Part shown: in pieces, positions 52,801 to 64,000 of the stretch
How the letters are laid out: each line of letters begins with the position of its first letter
Numbering within the stretch: position 1 is the stretch's first letter
Assembly (NCBI GenBank): GCA_026874595.1
Contig: CM049306.1
Span: forward strand, 60,520,019 to 60,584,018
DNA: 64,000 bases
Source: Sipunculus nudus
Taxonomy: Eukaryota > Annelida > Sipuncula > Golfingiida > Sipunculidae
Reading direction: 5' to 3'
The notes under the pieces: model-generated
What the model was told of the DNA's origin: nothing
Database searches by the model: none
Seen by the model: the letters and a program-made list of their open reading frames with translations, nothing else
Translations under genes and position numbers: made by a program

Positions 52801-54093
52801 TTTACAGAGATTTATCAAAGAAGGGTGCAAAGCATGTAGGGCTAAAAATATTTAAATAGACTAATTCTTATGGCATTTAATATATTATATACTTATGAAT
52901 GTAAAATATTATGAAATGTAATGAAATATATATAATGCAATGTAAGCTGTGTGTTTATATAATATCATATCATGTTATATAATATTATATATAATATATA
53001 AATTTGGATGTATATTAAGATCCCATTTTGATGTTAAAAATAGAAACAAAAAGCCACAGAGAAGTTTGATAGATAACAGATACAGTCTTTATTGACATAA
53101 ATGCAGTGCAGTGGGGATTAGCAGATAGTAAAAAATGACAACATGGTTTTGTGACAGATCACAGATCTTTATTTTTAATGTGTGAAATTTCATTTTCCTT
53201 TTTTAAATTCATCATTAATCATAATTTCATATAACCTCTGTGAAACCTGCCAAGCAAAAAAGTTAGCCCTCAAATTTTCTACTTTTTGCTTGTATGTTAA
53301 ATTATGGCCAGAGACAGATAGTATATTTAAATCAGAATTACAGTAATTTACAAAGAATGCAAAATATGTGACATTATCTTCTCAATATGTGAAATTACAG
53401 TGTATAATATCATACACTTATATAAACCTGTTGTATGTTTCAAAACACGCTAAGTGACCATATATGGAAGTGACTTTTTTTAAAGGCCAAGTAACATGAA
53501 CAGCCAGAGTGAAGTTCTTAGAGGATGTCAGCTGTAAATATACCTTCCCTTGGGGTAAAAACCAGATTACAGGGAGCGCTAATTAAGATGTAATAAGGAC
53601 TGTGTGCCACAAAAGAGGGAAACAAACTGAGCGCCTGGAGGTGGTCTCACATACCACAGGGCACTCTCCACATCACAGGAACCTATTGTCATGGCGACAC
53701 TCCACTGACATACAGGTCAAGCCTGAGTGAACAAAATCTCAATAACTTTGTTCTCACAACTATGCATCAATCACACAAAATACTTTTGACCCGTTGATCA
53801 TCATAACGTTAAAAGAATATATGTACGCCTTGAGAAGGGGGCTATTCTGTTGAAACTTCTATGGCATCCCCTGTGTTTACTTTGACTGCCTGACAGTTGA
53901 GTCAATGTTTAATTAATACATGATCTATTCATCAAATTCAGTAACACAAAATCTTTTGCTATTTCAAGGAGGCTGATAATTTTGAACCTGATTGCTCATA
54001 AATCATCCAAGTGGATGATTGCCTAAAATAATTCCAAACAAGCCTAGCACATACATTAGATACTGCTTCACAGCCGAATTGTAATACTCAAAC
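45281..54093 (-). other. Large upstream intron, part 7
   Basis: AT-rich sequence with (AT)n at about 49837-49869 and a very AT-rich stretch at 52880-53000. The longest frame (50356-50658, 100 codons) begins with TTG, not ATG, and shows no domain. GC-richer patches near 48560-48720 and 52400-52510 have no frames. No exon was recognised. Confidence 0.6.
49837..49869. repeat. (AT)n microsatellite with one interruption
   Basis: Two runs of AT units are joined by GT. Confidence 0.95.
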
Positions 54094-54233
54094 ATTATAA
54101 TAATAATAATATATAGTATTTATAAAGCGCCAGTTCTCTGATGGTCGGACTCACAGCGCAATCCACACACACACACACATACCCACATGCAATTTCATGG
54201 AAATCTACTCAATGTCTCTGACCGAGAAAAAAA
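54094..54233 (+). repeat. Left part of an older dispersed repeat
   Basis: TAATAATAATATATAGTATT then TATAAAGCGCC, GGTCGGACTCACAGCGC and a (CA)n run form a block typical of a dispersed invertebrate repeat. It stops where copy B of the 1.9-kb element begins, and related-looking sequence resumes at 56146, so the element appears to have split it. Confidence 0.55.
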
Positions 54234-55231
54234 AACAAGGGACCTATGGGTCACTGTGCTCAGCTGAAGTTGACCTTGAAGGTAAAAATCTAAAATAATA
54301 TCAAATGGAGATCAAGTGTAAGAGGAAGAGGTAATAAAGGCCATGGTTGGTTTATATGATTGGTTTGTATTGATGAGCAAGAAATTGTTGCAAATAATAT
54401 TTTGTGACCTGACCATGTGTTTCCTAATGTTGAAACTGAAGCATGTGAGCAGTTTGTGAACAAATGATCTGTACTATTACCATGATCATCAGTTGGCTTT
54501 TTGATTAACTGTTGACATTTCAGTAGTTTACAAATTTGTTTAAATGAATATTTTTTTGTATAATATATATTATTAATTATATGTATTTTTTTATGAAATG
54601 TATACAGATGAAATATAACTTATTAACAACATAAAACAGGGCAAACAAAGCCTGATCTCAAATTCTGCTGTGGCAGGAAAATAATGAACAAATGTTTGTA
54701 TTAAATCCTAATTTTTTCATCACATCAATTTTTTTTTTAATTTAAGTTTATATTTCTATACATTTCCAATAAAACAGATACATCTGAATATAAAAGTTGA
54801 TTCATAATTCTCAATTGCATCATCATAAATCTCAATCTTGTCATATAACACCACACCATGCATACAAATGTTTATTTATTTTTTACCACAAAAATATATC
54901 TTTTAAATCTGCAAAACAATAAATATCTAAAAATAATACTTGATTTAGATTTCACAATTTTCAATTGTGTCTTTATTTATCCATAATGTGCTTCATATTT
55001 TATATATTTAAGCATACTGATGGGTTCAATTATATCTGTTAAAATCATTTAAAAGAAAATTAATTTCTTTAAAAATGCTACATTAACACAACATGGCATC
55101 TTCTGGATTACACTTGAATTACTTTTTTAAGGAAAGTTTTTGTATATTGGAGTGGAAACAGTGTTACAATTAAGGAAATACAGTGAAAACAATAACAATT
55201 ACTGCATTACACTTAGTGGGTTGGGTTTTGC

Positions 55232-55270
55232 GGGGGGGGGGGGGGGGGGGGGGGGGGGAGGGGGGGGGGG
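55232..55270. repeat. Poly-G tract in copy B (one A interruption)
   Basis: G27, A, G11 at the same place as the G tract of copy A. Confidence 0.95.
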
Positions 55271-56053
55271 ATTGGGGTGGTGATATTAGAATAACTGTAC
55301 ACCTGTCACAGCAGGGGGTCTCCCCCAGTGACTGTAACAAATCAGCCCGACTTCCAGTGACCTGGAGTTGGACCCTGCATCTGTAATCTGTTATCAAAGC
55401 AAATGACTACAGTAGAGCCTCAAGAAAAAAATCAATAACTAGCTTAATTTTCAAGCTTTTATTTTCAAATTTCAGATTTAAACAAATTAAATATTTATGT
55501 TTACATGCTGTGAAAATTAAATCAATGGTACAAACAGGAGAAAAACGTGCCATGGTCAAAGTTGGGCCAAATTTAAGGTACTGATTTTATTTTTATGCTA
55601 ATAACTTAAAAAATTTACAAAATTCAGATCTCATTTTGGGTAAACAATTTAATTAAACATAGTTATATACTTGGGAAAATAGACTCTAGTTTCAAATTTT
55701 TTCATGTTAAGTGAGTAAATATTTTTCCTGATTTTTTACAAAGTCTATTATGTTCAGGCCCATAACTTAAAGAATTTATACTTAACAGACTTAATTTCTG
55801 GCATGTACATAGAAACTATATAGAAGAATATTTATGGTAAATATGAGGAAAAACAGATGAGTGGTTTTGATATTAGGCAGTCCTGAAGAGTGAAAATAGG
55901 TTTTTAATAAAAATTTGAGGTTTTTCCTTAATTTCTCAAAGGAACTAAGTCGCAAAGACCCAGTTTTCAGCTTGGTAGGAGATCTTGGGGACGTCTAACA
56001 TTATGCTGAATTTTGGATTCCTAAGTCTTACGGTTTCAAAACGTGCCACATCT

Positions 56054-56095
56054 ACGGACGGACGGACGGACGGACGGACGGACGGACAGACGGAC
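56054..56095. repeat. (GGAC)n microsatellite near 3' end of copy B
   Basis: About nine GGAC units with one AGAC variant, just before the hairpin. Confidence 0.93.
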
Positions 56096-56110
56096 AATGG
56101 ACCACGACTA

Positions 56111-56141
56111 TAGCTCAGATGACTTATAGTCAGCTGAGCTA
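56111..56141. other. Terminal hairpin of copy B
   Basis: The stem and loop are the same as at 29619-29649 with no base change, although neighbouring sequence differs between copies. Confidence 0.9.
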
Positions 56142-56145
56142 AAAA

Positions 56146-56640
56146 TGATGCATATTAATTACCAAAAGCTTGGCGAAAGAGATACGTTTTTAAATTAGTT
56201 TTAAATGATACAAGAGTCGGAGATTTTCTAAGTGTAATGGAAAGTGAATTCCACACTTTTGGCGCTATGAAACAGAATGAATGGCACCAATTTTCATATT
56301 ACACTTTGGTACTTTAAGAAGATTTCCGCCAGCCGAGCGGCGTACGCAAAGGGTGATAGGTTACTATTTTTTCAGTCAAATATGATGTAAGTGAGTCATT
56401 TTAGGCGGTAATATGCGGTACTTGACAGAATGAATGGCACCAATTTTCATATTACACTTTGGTACTTTAAGAAGATTTCCGCCAGCCGAGCAGCGTACGC
56501 AAAGGGTGATAGGTTACTATTTTTTCAGTCAAATATGATGTAAGTGAGTCATTTTAGGCGGTAATATGCGGTACTTGACAGGAAGCCAATGGAGCTGTTT
56601 GAGCAGGGGGATGACGTGGAACACCTTATATTTAATTAAC
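56146..56640 (+). repeat. Right part of the older dispersed repeat
   Basis: This part contains GAAAGTGAATTCCACACTTT and GGAAGCCAATGGAGCTGTTT, phrases I associate with dispersed repeats of marine invertebrates. It is more GC-rich than its surroundings, has broken frames, and carries the 153-bp duplication below. It is read as the continuation of 54094-54233 across the inserted copy B. Confidence 0.5.
56272..56577. repeat. 153-bp tandem duplication
   Basis: Two units (56272-56424 and 56425-56577) differ at one base that I can see (GAGCGGCG versus GAGCAGCG). Each runs from ACAGAATGAATGGCACC to GCGGTACTTG. The near identity means either a recent event or an assembly artefact. Confidence 0.93.
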
Positions 56641-58499
56641 TATGTTTTTAATAAGTTATTCAACATAAGGGTGGCACAGAACAAATGAAACACAAAGAAT
56701 CGTAATTTGCCACTTTCAGTTACATCATCTCATATGATGACTGAGTGGAAGCTGTAGATATCACAGATGAACATGAACAGTACTCTAGATCTGCAAATTA
56801 ATGGACACCAATCAAGGTGCTTCAAGGTATTTCTAAAAGGCATGAGCCAATTTCATTAATGAATGCATGGAAAAGGTGAAATCACATTCAAATCAGGACA
56901 CACACATTCTTTTCTTGTCTGTTTCATCATGTTAAAATTAAATAATCATTTAAAACCTGATTTTTAACAAACAACACATATAACCAGAATTTGTCTAATC
57001 TTTAGTGGAGGTGAAAATGAAATTATTGAAATTATCCATTCAATGACAGGAATTTAATTAAATTTTTATGTGTATTATAAATATTATAAATATTCAGTAT
57101 GTTCAGTTTTTAAGGTCATTGAATTATATCTCACTTGTGAATAAGTGTGGGCTAAGCCATAAACTCAAAGACTTGAGAGACAGGAATAAATGTAGACAAA
57201 TTGCCACATATAATTACACTGGGTTATGTTTAACATAGTAGCACAGCCATTTAGTAAAGCATGCACACCACAGCACACATACACTTGTACAGTTATACTG
57301 TAAGAATTATGAAACCATTCCTGCACAGAGCTGTATGATATAATAGCTGTTTTAATAACCAAAGCAGTGTCTTTATACTACTTTAGTCAAGGTTTGAGAT
57401 ATATCATCACACATGCGAATCTGCATCACTATCAACCTTCATGAATATGTATGTACACAGTACTTCTCTGAGGGGAGAGTAGGCCATGCTTACACATCCA
57501 TAGCAGGAAGGCAGATACACACACGATGAGAATATGATATTAGCTAAACAATGATTAATAGTTTATATTATGTTAAATATTTTGTTATTATTGTGAATGA
57601 GAAAAATTAACCTGCAAATATACATGCATACACAATTTGGGCAATGAGAGGGAAGGGTATAACCCTCTTCTCCCATCCTGGCATTTTTTTTCACTAAAGA
57701 ATACATTACTTGCAATCATCCCATTTTATAGAACATTGTTGCAGTAAGGCTTTTTAGTTCATAGATTTTAACACAATCTAAAATACTTTATTGCCAAAGC
57801 ATACACATACATAATAAAGTACATGTGAGAATAAAATGTAATATTGAATTACTGAATTAGTTTAACAGAGTTAAGAATACAGATGTCAGCTATCTCAAAT
57901 AACCACAAAAATCTGCTTCTATCTTATATTATAAAACCTAATATATATAAGTGGTCAAACTATATAGTTTCCAAAAGAAATTTTAAGTTGAAATCAGGAA
58001 ATTTAAAAACCTGTTTGAATTCAGAATCAGGGAACAAAAAATAAGAAAATTCACCTGGTCCCATGGATTTGCACCAGGTTTTCTCTGGGTAACATGTTCA
58101 TGTGGCACAAATCTTTCCCCTTTAAATCTTTTCTGAGCACTGATTTGAATATTTTAACATAAAAAGTACATTTACTATAAAAGGTCCTAGTTTAACACTG
58201 ATGGGCACAGCCATCTTGAATATCTATACTGTCAACAACATGGATGTTGGAAGTTTGCTCGAGCAAGTCATATAAAATGTATGCAAATGATATAATCTAA
58301 GGAGAGCAAATATGATGAGGGAACATAAAGTCATAAAAGTTGATTTTCCCCGAGGTGAATTTAAATTATTTTTTTTTGGTTTGACACATATATTTATTCA
58401 GCATATAAAATAAAAGCATCATGCAATCAGGTAATTCTGAGAAAGGACAACTGATACCTGATCCCTGGATGCAGTCTATATTAATATAAAAAACGAGCA

Positions 58500-59200
58500 T
58501 ACAGCTGTTTAAATGTGAACTGTAATGACAGATCTGAGTTTTTGACAGCTCTGGACCTCTGTAAAGGATACAAGATGACAGAGCCTCCAGATGTATTGTG
58601 GTTTGAATTTATCTGATACAGACGTCTGAATGGTCTGTTTTTTCTACAAATTCGTTGTTATTCATCTTGTGAAAAATGTTGCCAGGCATTATGAGTAATC
58701 AGCTCATATAGAGAGAGCACAGAAAAGTGAGTGCGGAGGATTGATGGCGAGTTCCTGGAGGATTCAGCACCCTTCCACAATAGACGAGGTCTGCTCTTCT
58801 CTGTGTTACTGCCTTCAGACAATGAACGCTCAAAACAAGCCGTTGATCAGATGGGAACAAAAATAAATTCCAGCAAATAATACAGGGCTAGCCATGCACA
58901 ATTTATGGTTGTGTCTTTAGCCGTCTAATATTACAGTGAAGCCAGTAGGTGACGCTTCTTGAGCTTCAGGGTCGGTCTGCTGTTGGCTTTTATAGTGACT
59001 GGACTTTAGGGTTTTCCTCAATAAGAGGTGGAGAAGAGACAGCCTTGTTGCCATAATGAGCCACTGATTTTAGAGGCATTAATTCACAGATACAATTAGT
59101 ATGATCCCTGGCGGGTTGGGTCACAGACTCATTAGTGCAACCTTTCAGTCTCACGTCACTTGTACAAACTCTTCAATATCCAATCTGCTTCTCTCCCTGT
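58500..59200. promoter_or_regulatory. GC-richer intronic stretch, possible regulatory element
   Basis: An extended non-repetitive stretch of balanced composition with short E-box-like and GATA-like words and no supported exon. It could also be part of an unrecognised upstream exon or promoter. No CpG-dense core is visible. Confidence 0.2.
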
Positions 59201-60776
59201 CAGAAAAACTCCTCCCTGGTAATTGGTTTGGAAATTTTCAGGCTCATCTAATTTACTTTCATTACATGACAACTGTAAAAGCATTTTCTTTCTTCAACTT
59301 CCCACAATTAAAACAAATCTCTTCATCAAATTTCTCTACAATAATAACCCCAGAATTTTCATTATTTACCAGACCCTTAACTATTCAGTTAGAATAGCTA
59401 TCCTCGCAATAATTAAATAATTTCCTGATAATTAGAAGATGGATGGCAAACTCATAAGAAAAATATTTATACTGTGCAAATATGACTTTGTGTAACTATC
59501 TGGAACCATGCGATTGAGGAAAGTTGAGGTGAATTTAATTATATCAAAAGTAAGATCAGATTTATTAGTAAAAACTAATACAAGACATGGAAAAAATGGT
59601 GGATGTATTTTGCAAGGATGGTTTATACCCAGTTAATGAACTGTGACACATGTATATAAATTGTACAAGATTAGAAACCTTTCAGAGTTTTGGTAATTTT
59701 TTTTAAATATGTTCTATTTATGTTCAACGTTCTGAAAATAAGTAACAAATCATTTTCTTAAGTTTATGAAAATTCATATTATTAAATATAAAATAATATT
59801 AATAAAATAACATAAAAAATACAATGTTGACATGAAGAAACAAAGCTTTCTGAATGGTTGTATGGTTAAAAAGACAAAAGTTTCTATCTTACAATCATTT
59901 TTTGACATTTATTAATATCTGAAATATTTGACTATTGGAATTATAAATGTACTATTTACCATGACTTTTTCTAACTTTACCTACTATATATACGACTGGA
60001 CAGTGAAAGCAGGGGGCTTCCTTACTGATCAGACACCACTCTTATTGTGGAAACAAATTAAAAGACTCTCCAGGAGAACGGGGCATTCTTAGTGCTCTCA
60101 GGTACAAAGCATGTGCGACATCCGGTCCCAATAACATAAGACATGTGTGCATTGTATTTCATATGTCACTATATTCACATTTATCATAGCAAACCTATCC
60201 ATGGACCACTGGTGAATACGCTCAGCCTATTTGGTTGAGTAACCTTTCAATACAACCCTACTCCTGCCCGACTCCGCTGCTATAGGGCTATTGATTAAAG
60301 TGACTGGCTATCCTTGTCGTATTTCAGATCCAGAGAACTGATGCCACAATAGAAAGATTTGGTACTGTAGTTTATACATGGTTTCATTATTTTTATCAGA
60401 ATCACATGTAGCGGTATTCTAATCAAATAAAATTTTTAATTTTTTACCTTATTTAACTGAAAAAGTACTGCAAACCATAATGTTTGGAATTTAAACATTC
60501 ACTGCATGGAAGTAAAGCAGTTAGAAAATAATACCTTAGTCTATCTGAATGCTATTTTGATATTTGAATTCATCTTATACATGTCTCGTAATTACAGTAA
60601 GTGCCATACTTGGTCAATGAAGGATCCAGAATAGAGTAGTGACAGCTTGTCATTGCTGTTTTGACAGATTCAGACAGCCCATATAACATGGATATTGCAG
60701 AAAGGGACATTCATCAGTTTTATTGATCATGTTATAACATTACTTCTCTATCACACTGCATGGTTACACTGCATCT

Positions 60777-60791
60777 CCCCCCCCCCCCCCC
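60777..60791. repeat. Poly-C tract, 15 nt
   Basis: An uninterrupted C run. Confidence 0.95.
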
Positions 60792-62414
60792 TCCTTCTCA
60801 AGAAAGACAAATGATTGAGTAGCTAGTATTCTTTTACATGTTCATTTTTCTGTTGACATTGTTACTTATCACCAAGCTAGGTCTATACAAAATGTCCTGG
60901 TTACAGGTTTATAAATCACCGCAATCTGAATCACAGATCTATATGCTTCCAGGTCATACATATTCAAATTAGCGATATTAGTAAAAGTGCAGTATAGGTA
61001 GGTGACCTGCCCAAGACTGGCTTCCTTAATAATGATGTCCTTATTTTCTTGCTCCCACATGGACCTTACTGGATGATTCCACCAATATGCACAAATTTTA
61101 TATGATTTACTTAAAATAAGACAACATCAAAGGGAAAACTGGTTTTATTATTAAATAAAAGTAAAGCCGGCTTAATGTCAGGTCACCTTTATTGTACTTT
61201 TACCCAGATGTGTTAGGTCCGTAACAACAAGTACTGCTAATGACATAATAACATCTGTAAAACTAGTTTAAAAGAGTGGACATCATATTGTACAATGTCC
61301 GGTTTAATGCTAAATACATCTTGGAACCTTGCAGAATACCCAAAGATACTGCATGTCGCATATTTTCCATTTACATCATTTGTGCCATTGGAAACATTAT
61401 TTTACGAGGCAGGCAGAAAGCAAAAAATTTCTTTTGGTAAAGTTAGAAATCATGATTATAATGTGTATGACCTGAATTAGGTTAACATTAATATTTCAAA
61501 GTGTGTTGTTGTTTAATACTGATCTCTACGTATACTGCAGACCAGAAAACCATCTTACATTTGATAAATGCTAACTTACAATACTGTGGGAAACATACAG
61601 AGCTGAACTTTATTAGCTGCCGACAAATATTTATAAAATGCAGGGACTTGATTTATAATAACTGACAACGTGAACACTCCACAGATGACCATGGCACCCA
61701 AAGACAATGACGTGCATGGCTGATTAAAGAGTTCCTCGGGATCAGGGCCCTGATTGAGTTGGTTTTGTGTTCATTGGGTATATGGCACTCAAGAGAGTAT
61801 CACAGTGGACTTGAGGACAGCCATGGAGGAAGCACCCTCACACACCTTGTGGCACTCCATCCCATTGAGAGCCTGGTGCAGATATAAGGTTACTTGACAA
61901 AGATCCCCCCCCACCCCCACGTGCTGTCTTTGGCAGGTCTGATGGTTACTCACAAAAGATATAGCTTTGCTCGCAATGACAGAAGATGGTTTACCAATAG
62001 TTATGTGAAAATTTGTGACCAGTAATATCATACTATAAATATACATAATGCAGTTTTAACATTCTGTTTTTATGATTATGCTGTAGCCAGAATTACAATT
62101 TTTTTTCAATTAAATCAAATGAATATCAAAATTTAACATAAGTTTATGTACATAATGGGTGTCATATACATAAAGTGATTAAAAATCAGATATTTATATG
62201 TTACAAACTTCTATGCTGTAAACATAGTATTATATATGATGAAAGGCTCCTACACCTATAAGGTACTGATCATTGTGGTGATTTATTTATTTTTAATATA
62301 TAAACATGCTTTTAAATATGAACTGAAATAAAAATCAATTACAATAAACTTCCCATTACTAAAGATACCGGTACATAAAAAGATGTGATATATATCTGTT
62401 TTCATGGAATAAAT

Positions 62415-62720
62415 GAGAATTCTGATTTTCCTTAGGAAAAATGAGAATTCTCAGTCTTTCTGGGAATATAAAAAAGAATTGAATGTTACTATATGAGGTT
62501 TCCTATTCTATCCCAGACAAACAAGATATCTATTTTAAAATTCCAGTTGTCACAGGATAGACAAGATTTCAAATTTGTCCAAGAAAGTATGAAATGTCTC
62601 ATTTCCTTGGAAGAATATCAAGCATTTCCAACTAAGTCACTATCTCATAATTTTCCATTTTCCTTGGAAGGATGAGAATTCTGATTTGTCTTGGAAAAAA
62701 TTCCGAATCTTCCCAGGAAT
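62415..62720. repeat. 28-bp periodic degenerate repeat
   Basis: Units begin at 62415 and 62443, and again at 62561, 62589, 62617, 62646, 62674 and 62702, nearly all 28 bp apart. A typical unit is GAGAATTCTGATTT followed by TCCTTGGAAGGAT. The stretch 62471-62560 is more diverged. A 60-codon frame across it reflects the repeat. Confidence 0.78.
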
Positions 62721-64000
62721 TATTATACTTCCATCATCAAATATAATTGTACATGACATGTACTGCCAGAATAAGCTGAACCCAGACCAAGTGAGAGGAT
62801 TCAAATTAATTCTATAGTCAGGAACAGAGACCGGTAATCCTACATGGCTTTTTACTCTAACTTATCTGTTGCAAATACAGAGGCAATGATACTGATTACA
62901 GGGGGAAAATGAAAAAAAAAGTTGAATAATGCTTGCATTTTTTAACTGGAATTTCAATCAAATTAGGTCTTGCCGTTAGCCGTGTCAAGCCATGCGAGGG
63001 TTTAGTCAAGAGTGGACGGGGGACAGACAGGAGTCTCTCAATGCATGAATAATTCAATATTCACTGAACCTGCCAAGGGTGTAGAGATTCATCATGGCAG
63101 ATACTGACAAAACACATAAAATACTATTCTGTTACAGCCAATTGGTTTGTAGTCATTTATCATTTCATGCCAGGCCCAGTCTAAGTGCATTCAACTTCAA
63201 CGTAAAGATTACATAACTAATCTGTTGTCACTCACAATTCATCCCCACAGTGAGGCCTTTATAATATGAGTAAGCACATGACCAAACACTGCCTTAAGAA
63301 GTGCCCACTCGTTATTCAAGTCTGCGAGTACAATGTATAATGCAAATATAACATTATTACATGCTTTCATAAACTATGATGATTCTCAAGTGTAAGAAAT
63401 AAAATTCAGCTTCTGGTATACTTACTGTGGTCTGACTGCTTTGGTTAATACTGAATCTAGTGTAAGATCAAAACATTATGTGAAGTTACATGATTCTGAT
63501 TCAATGGTGCTCTCCCTAGGGTTCTCACACCAGACCTTGGGCTACAGATAATATCTGTTACATCATACAAAACTCTGGAAACTATGGCTGCCAATCTGTG
63601 GCCTTACATCCAGGTATTTCCCTATCAAATCATCTTATATTATGACATAAAATATAAAGAATATTATTTCCTTAAATATTGTGTATACTAGTATAATAGT
63701 ATATATACTATTTTGTTCAAAGATATCTCTTATTACATTAATATAATTGTATAAATTGTTGACAGATACAATATTTTTGGTAATTTGTATTTTAAATGGT
63801 AAATACTAGTTATTATTGTCATTTCCCGATTTCAGTTTTCTATACTATATATTATTATCATTCAGGTAGCCATCTAAAATAACCACTCAACAGATAAATA
63901 ACATCAAAATGTATTCATCATGATATTTTGGTGTCAATATAAGACCAAAATGATCAATTTTTCATCTTGGCAAACAAACGCAAGTAAATTGTTAACAGTA
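62721..64000 (-). other. Large upstream intron or flank, part 9
   Basis: AT-rich sequence to the window end. No exon, promoter or repeat was recognised. Confidence 0.6.

Larger units (their letters stand above)
54234..56145 (+). mobile_element. 1.9-kb dispersed element, copy B
   Basis: This copy is collinear with copy A (27721-29653) from ACAAGGGACCTATGGGTCAC to GTCAGCTGAGCTAAAAA. It has a shorter G tract (55232-55270, with one A), a few short deletions (for example in the CAATTGAATCTTAATTAAA region) and a (GGAC)n run before the hairpin at 56111-56141. It has no protein of its own. It lies inside an older repeat, so it inserted later. The A-rich borders blur any target duplication. Confidence 0.88.
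56641..62414 (-). other. Large upstream intron, part 8
   Basis: AT-rich sequence with a C15 tract (60777-60791). A GC-richer stretch at about 58500-59200 is listed separately. Overlapping plus-strand frames at 59101-59420 show no domain. No exon was recognised. Confidence 0.6.

Noticed and set aside
54094-54233. Possible tRNA or SINE head at the TATAAAGCGCC block
   Set aside because: No A-box and B-box pair could be placed; better read as part of another dispersed repeat.
59101-59420. 98- and 65-codon overlapping plus-strand frames
   Set aside because: Two different frames over the same bases, low-complexity Phe/Ser/Leu content, and no family likeness.

Overview
The window is eukaryotic: an AT-rich stretch of animal genomic DNA, almost entirely intron, crossed by one gene on the minus strand. 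Three coding exons (10848-10629, 1327-1094 and 494-373, in transcript order) encode consecutive pieces of an ARID5B-type chromatin/transcription regulator. All three have GT/AG borders, and their reading phases fit together (0 to 1, 1 to 1, 1 to 0). Together they encode 191 residues that lie upstream of the ARID DNA-binding domain. The ARID exons would lie beyond position 1, and the start of the protein lies above 10848, probably beyond 64000. I found no second protein-coding gene, rRNA, intact tRNA or CRISPR array.

The organism is probably a lophotrochozoan, most likely a mollusc. This is inferred from three things: long AT-rich introns, a dispersed element carrying a (GGAC)n tract followed by an AGCTCA/TGAGCT hairpin of a kind common in bivalve genomes, and many small TA-flanked inverted-repeat elements. 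The gene alone does not fix the phylum.

Layout. 1-10848 holds the three exons and their introns (599 and 9301 nt), plus a 42-bp tandem repeat (2921-3088), a MITE (3186-3581), a 63-77 bp tandem array (5165-5407) and a 44-G tract (5699-5742). 10849-64000 is one intron, or intron plus unrecognised upstream sequence. It contains two same-strand copies of a roughly 1.9-kb dispersed element (27721-29653 and 54234-56145). The second copy sits inside an older repeat that carries a perfect-length 153-bp tandem duplication. The same region has a hAT-like non-autonomous element (38589-38998) with a decayed relative nearby, at least three TA-type MITEs (14767, 18152, 24658), a 28-bp periodic tract (62415-62720), and numerous homopolymer and dinucleotide tracts.

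Several moderately GC-richer blocks without reading frames or repeat hallmarks are candidates for conserved intronic regulatory elements. This cannot be shown from one sequence. Nothing in the window looks like a new multi-gene system. The most useful points for follow-up are the exon structure, the 1.9-kb element family and its terminal hairpin, the nested and tandem duplications, and a 43-nt exon-like segment at 45238-45280.
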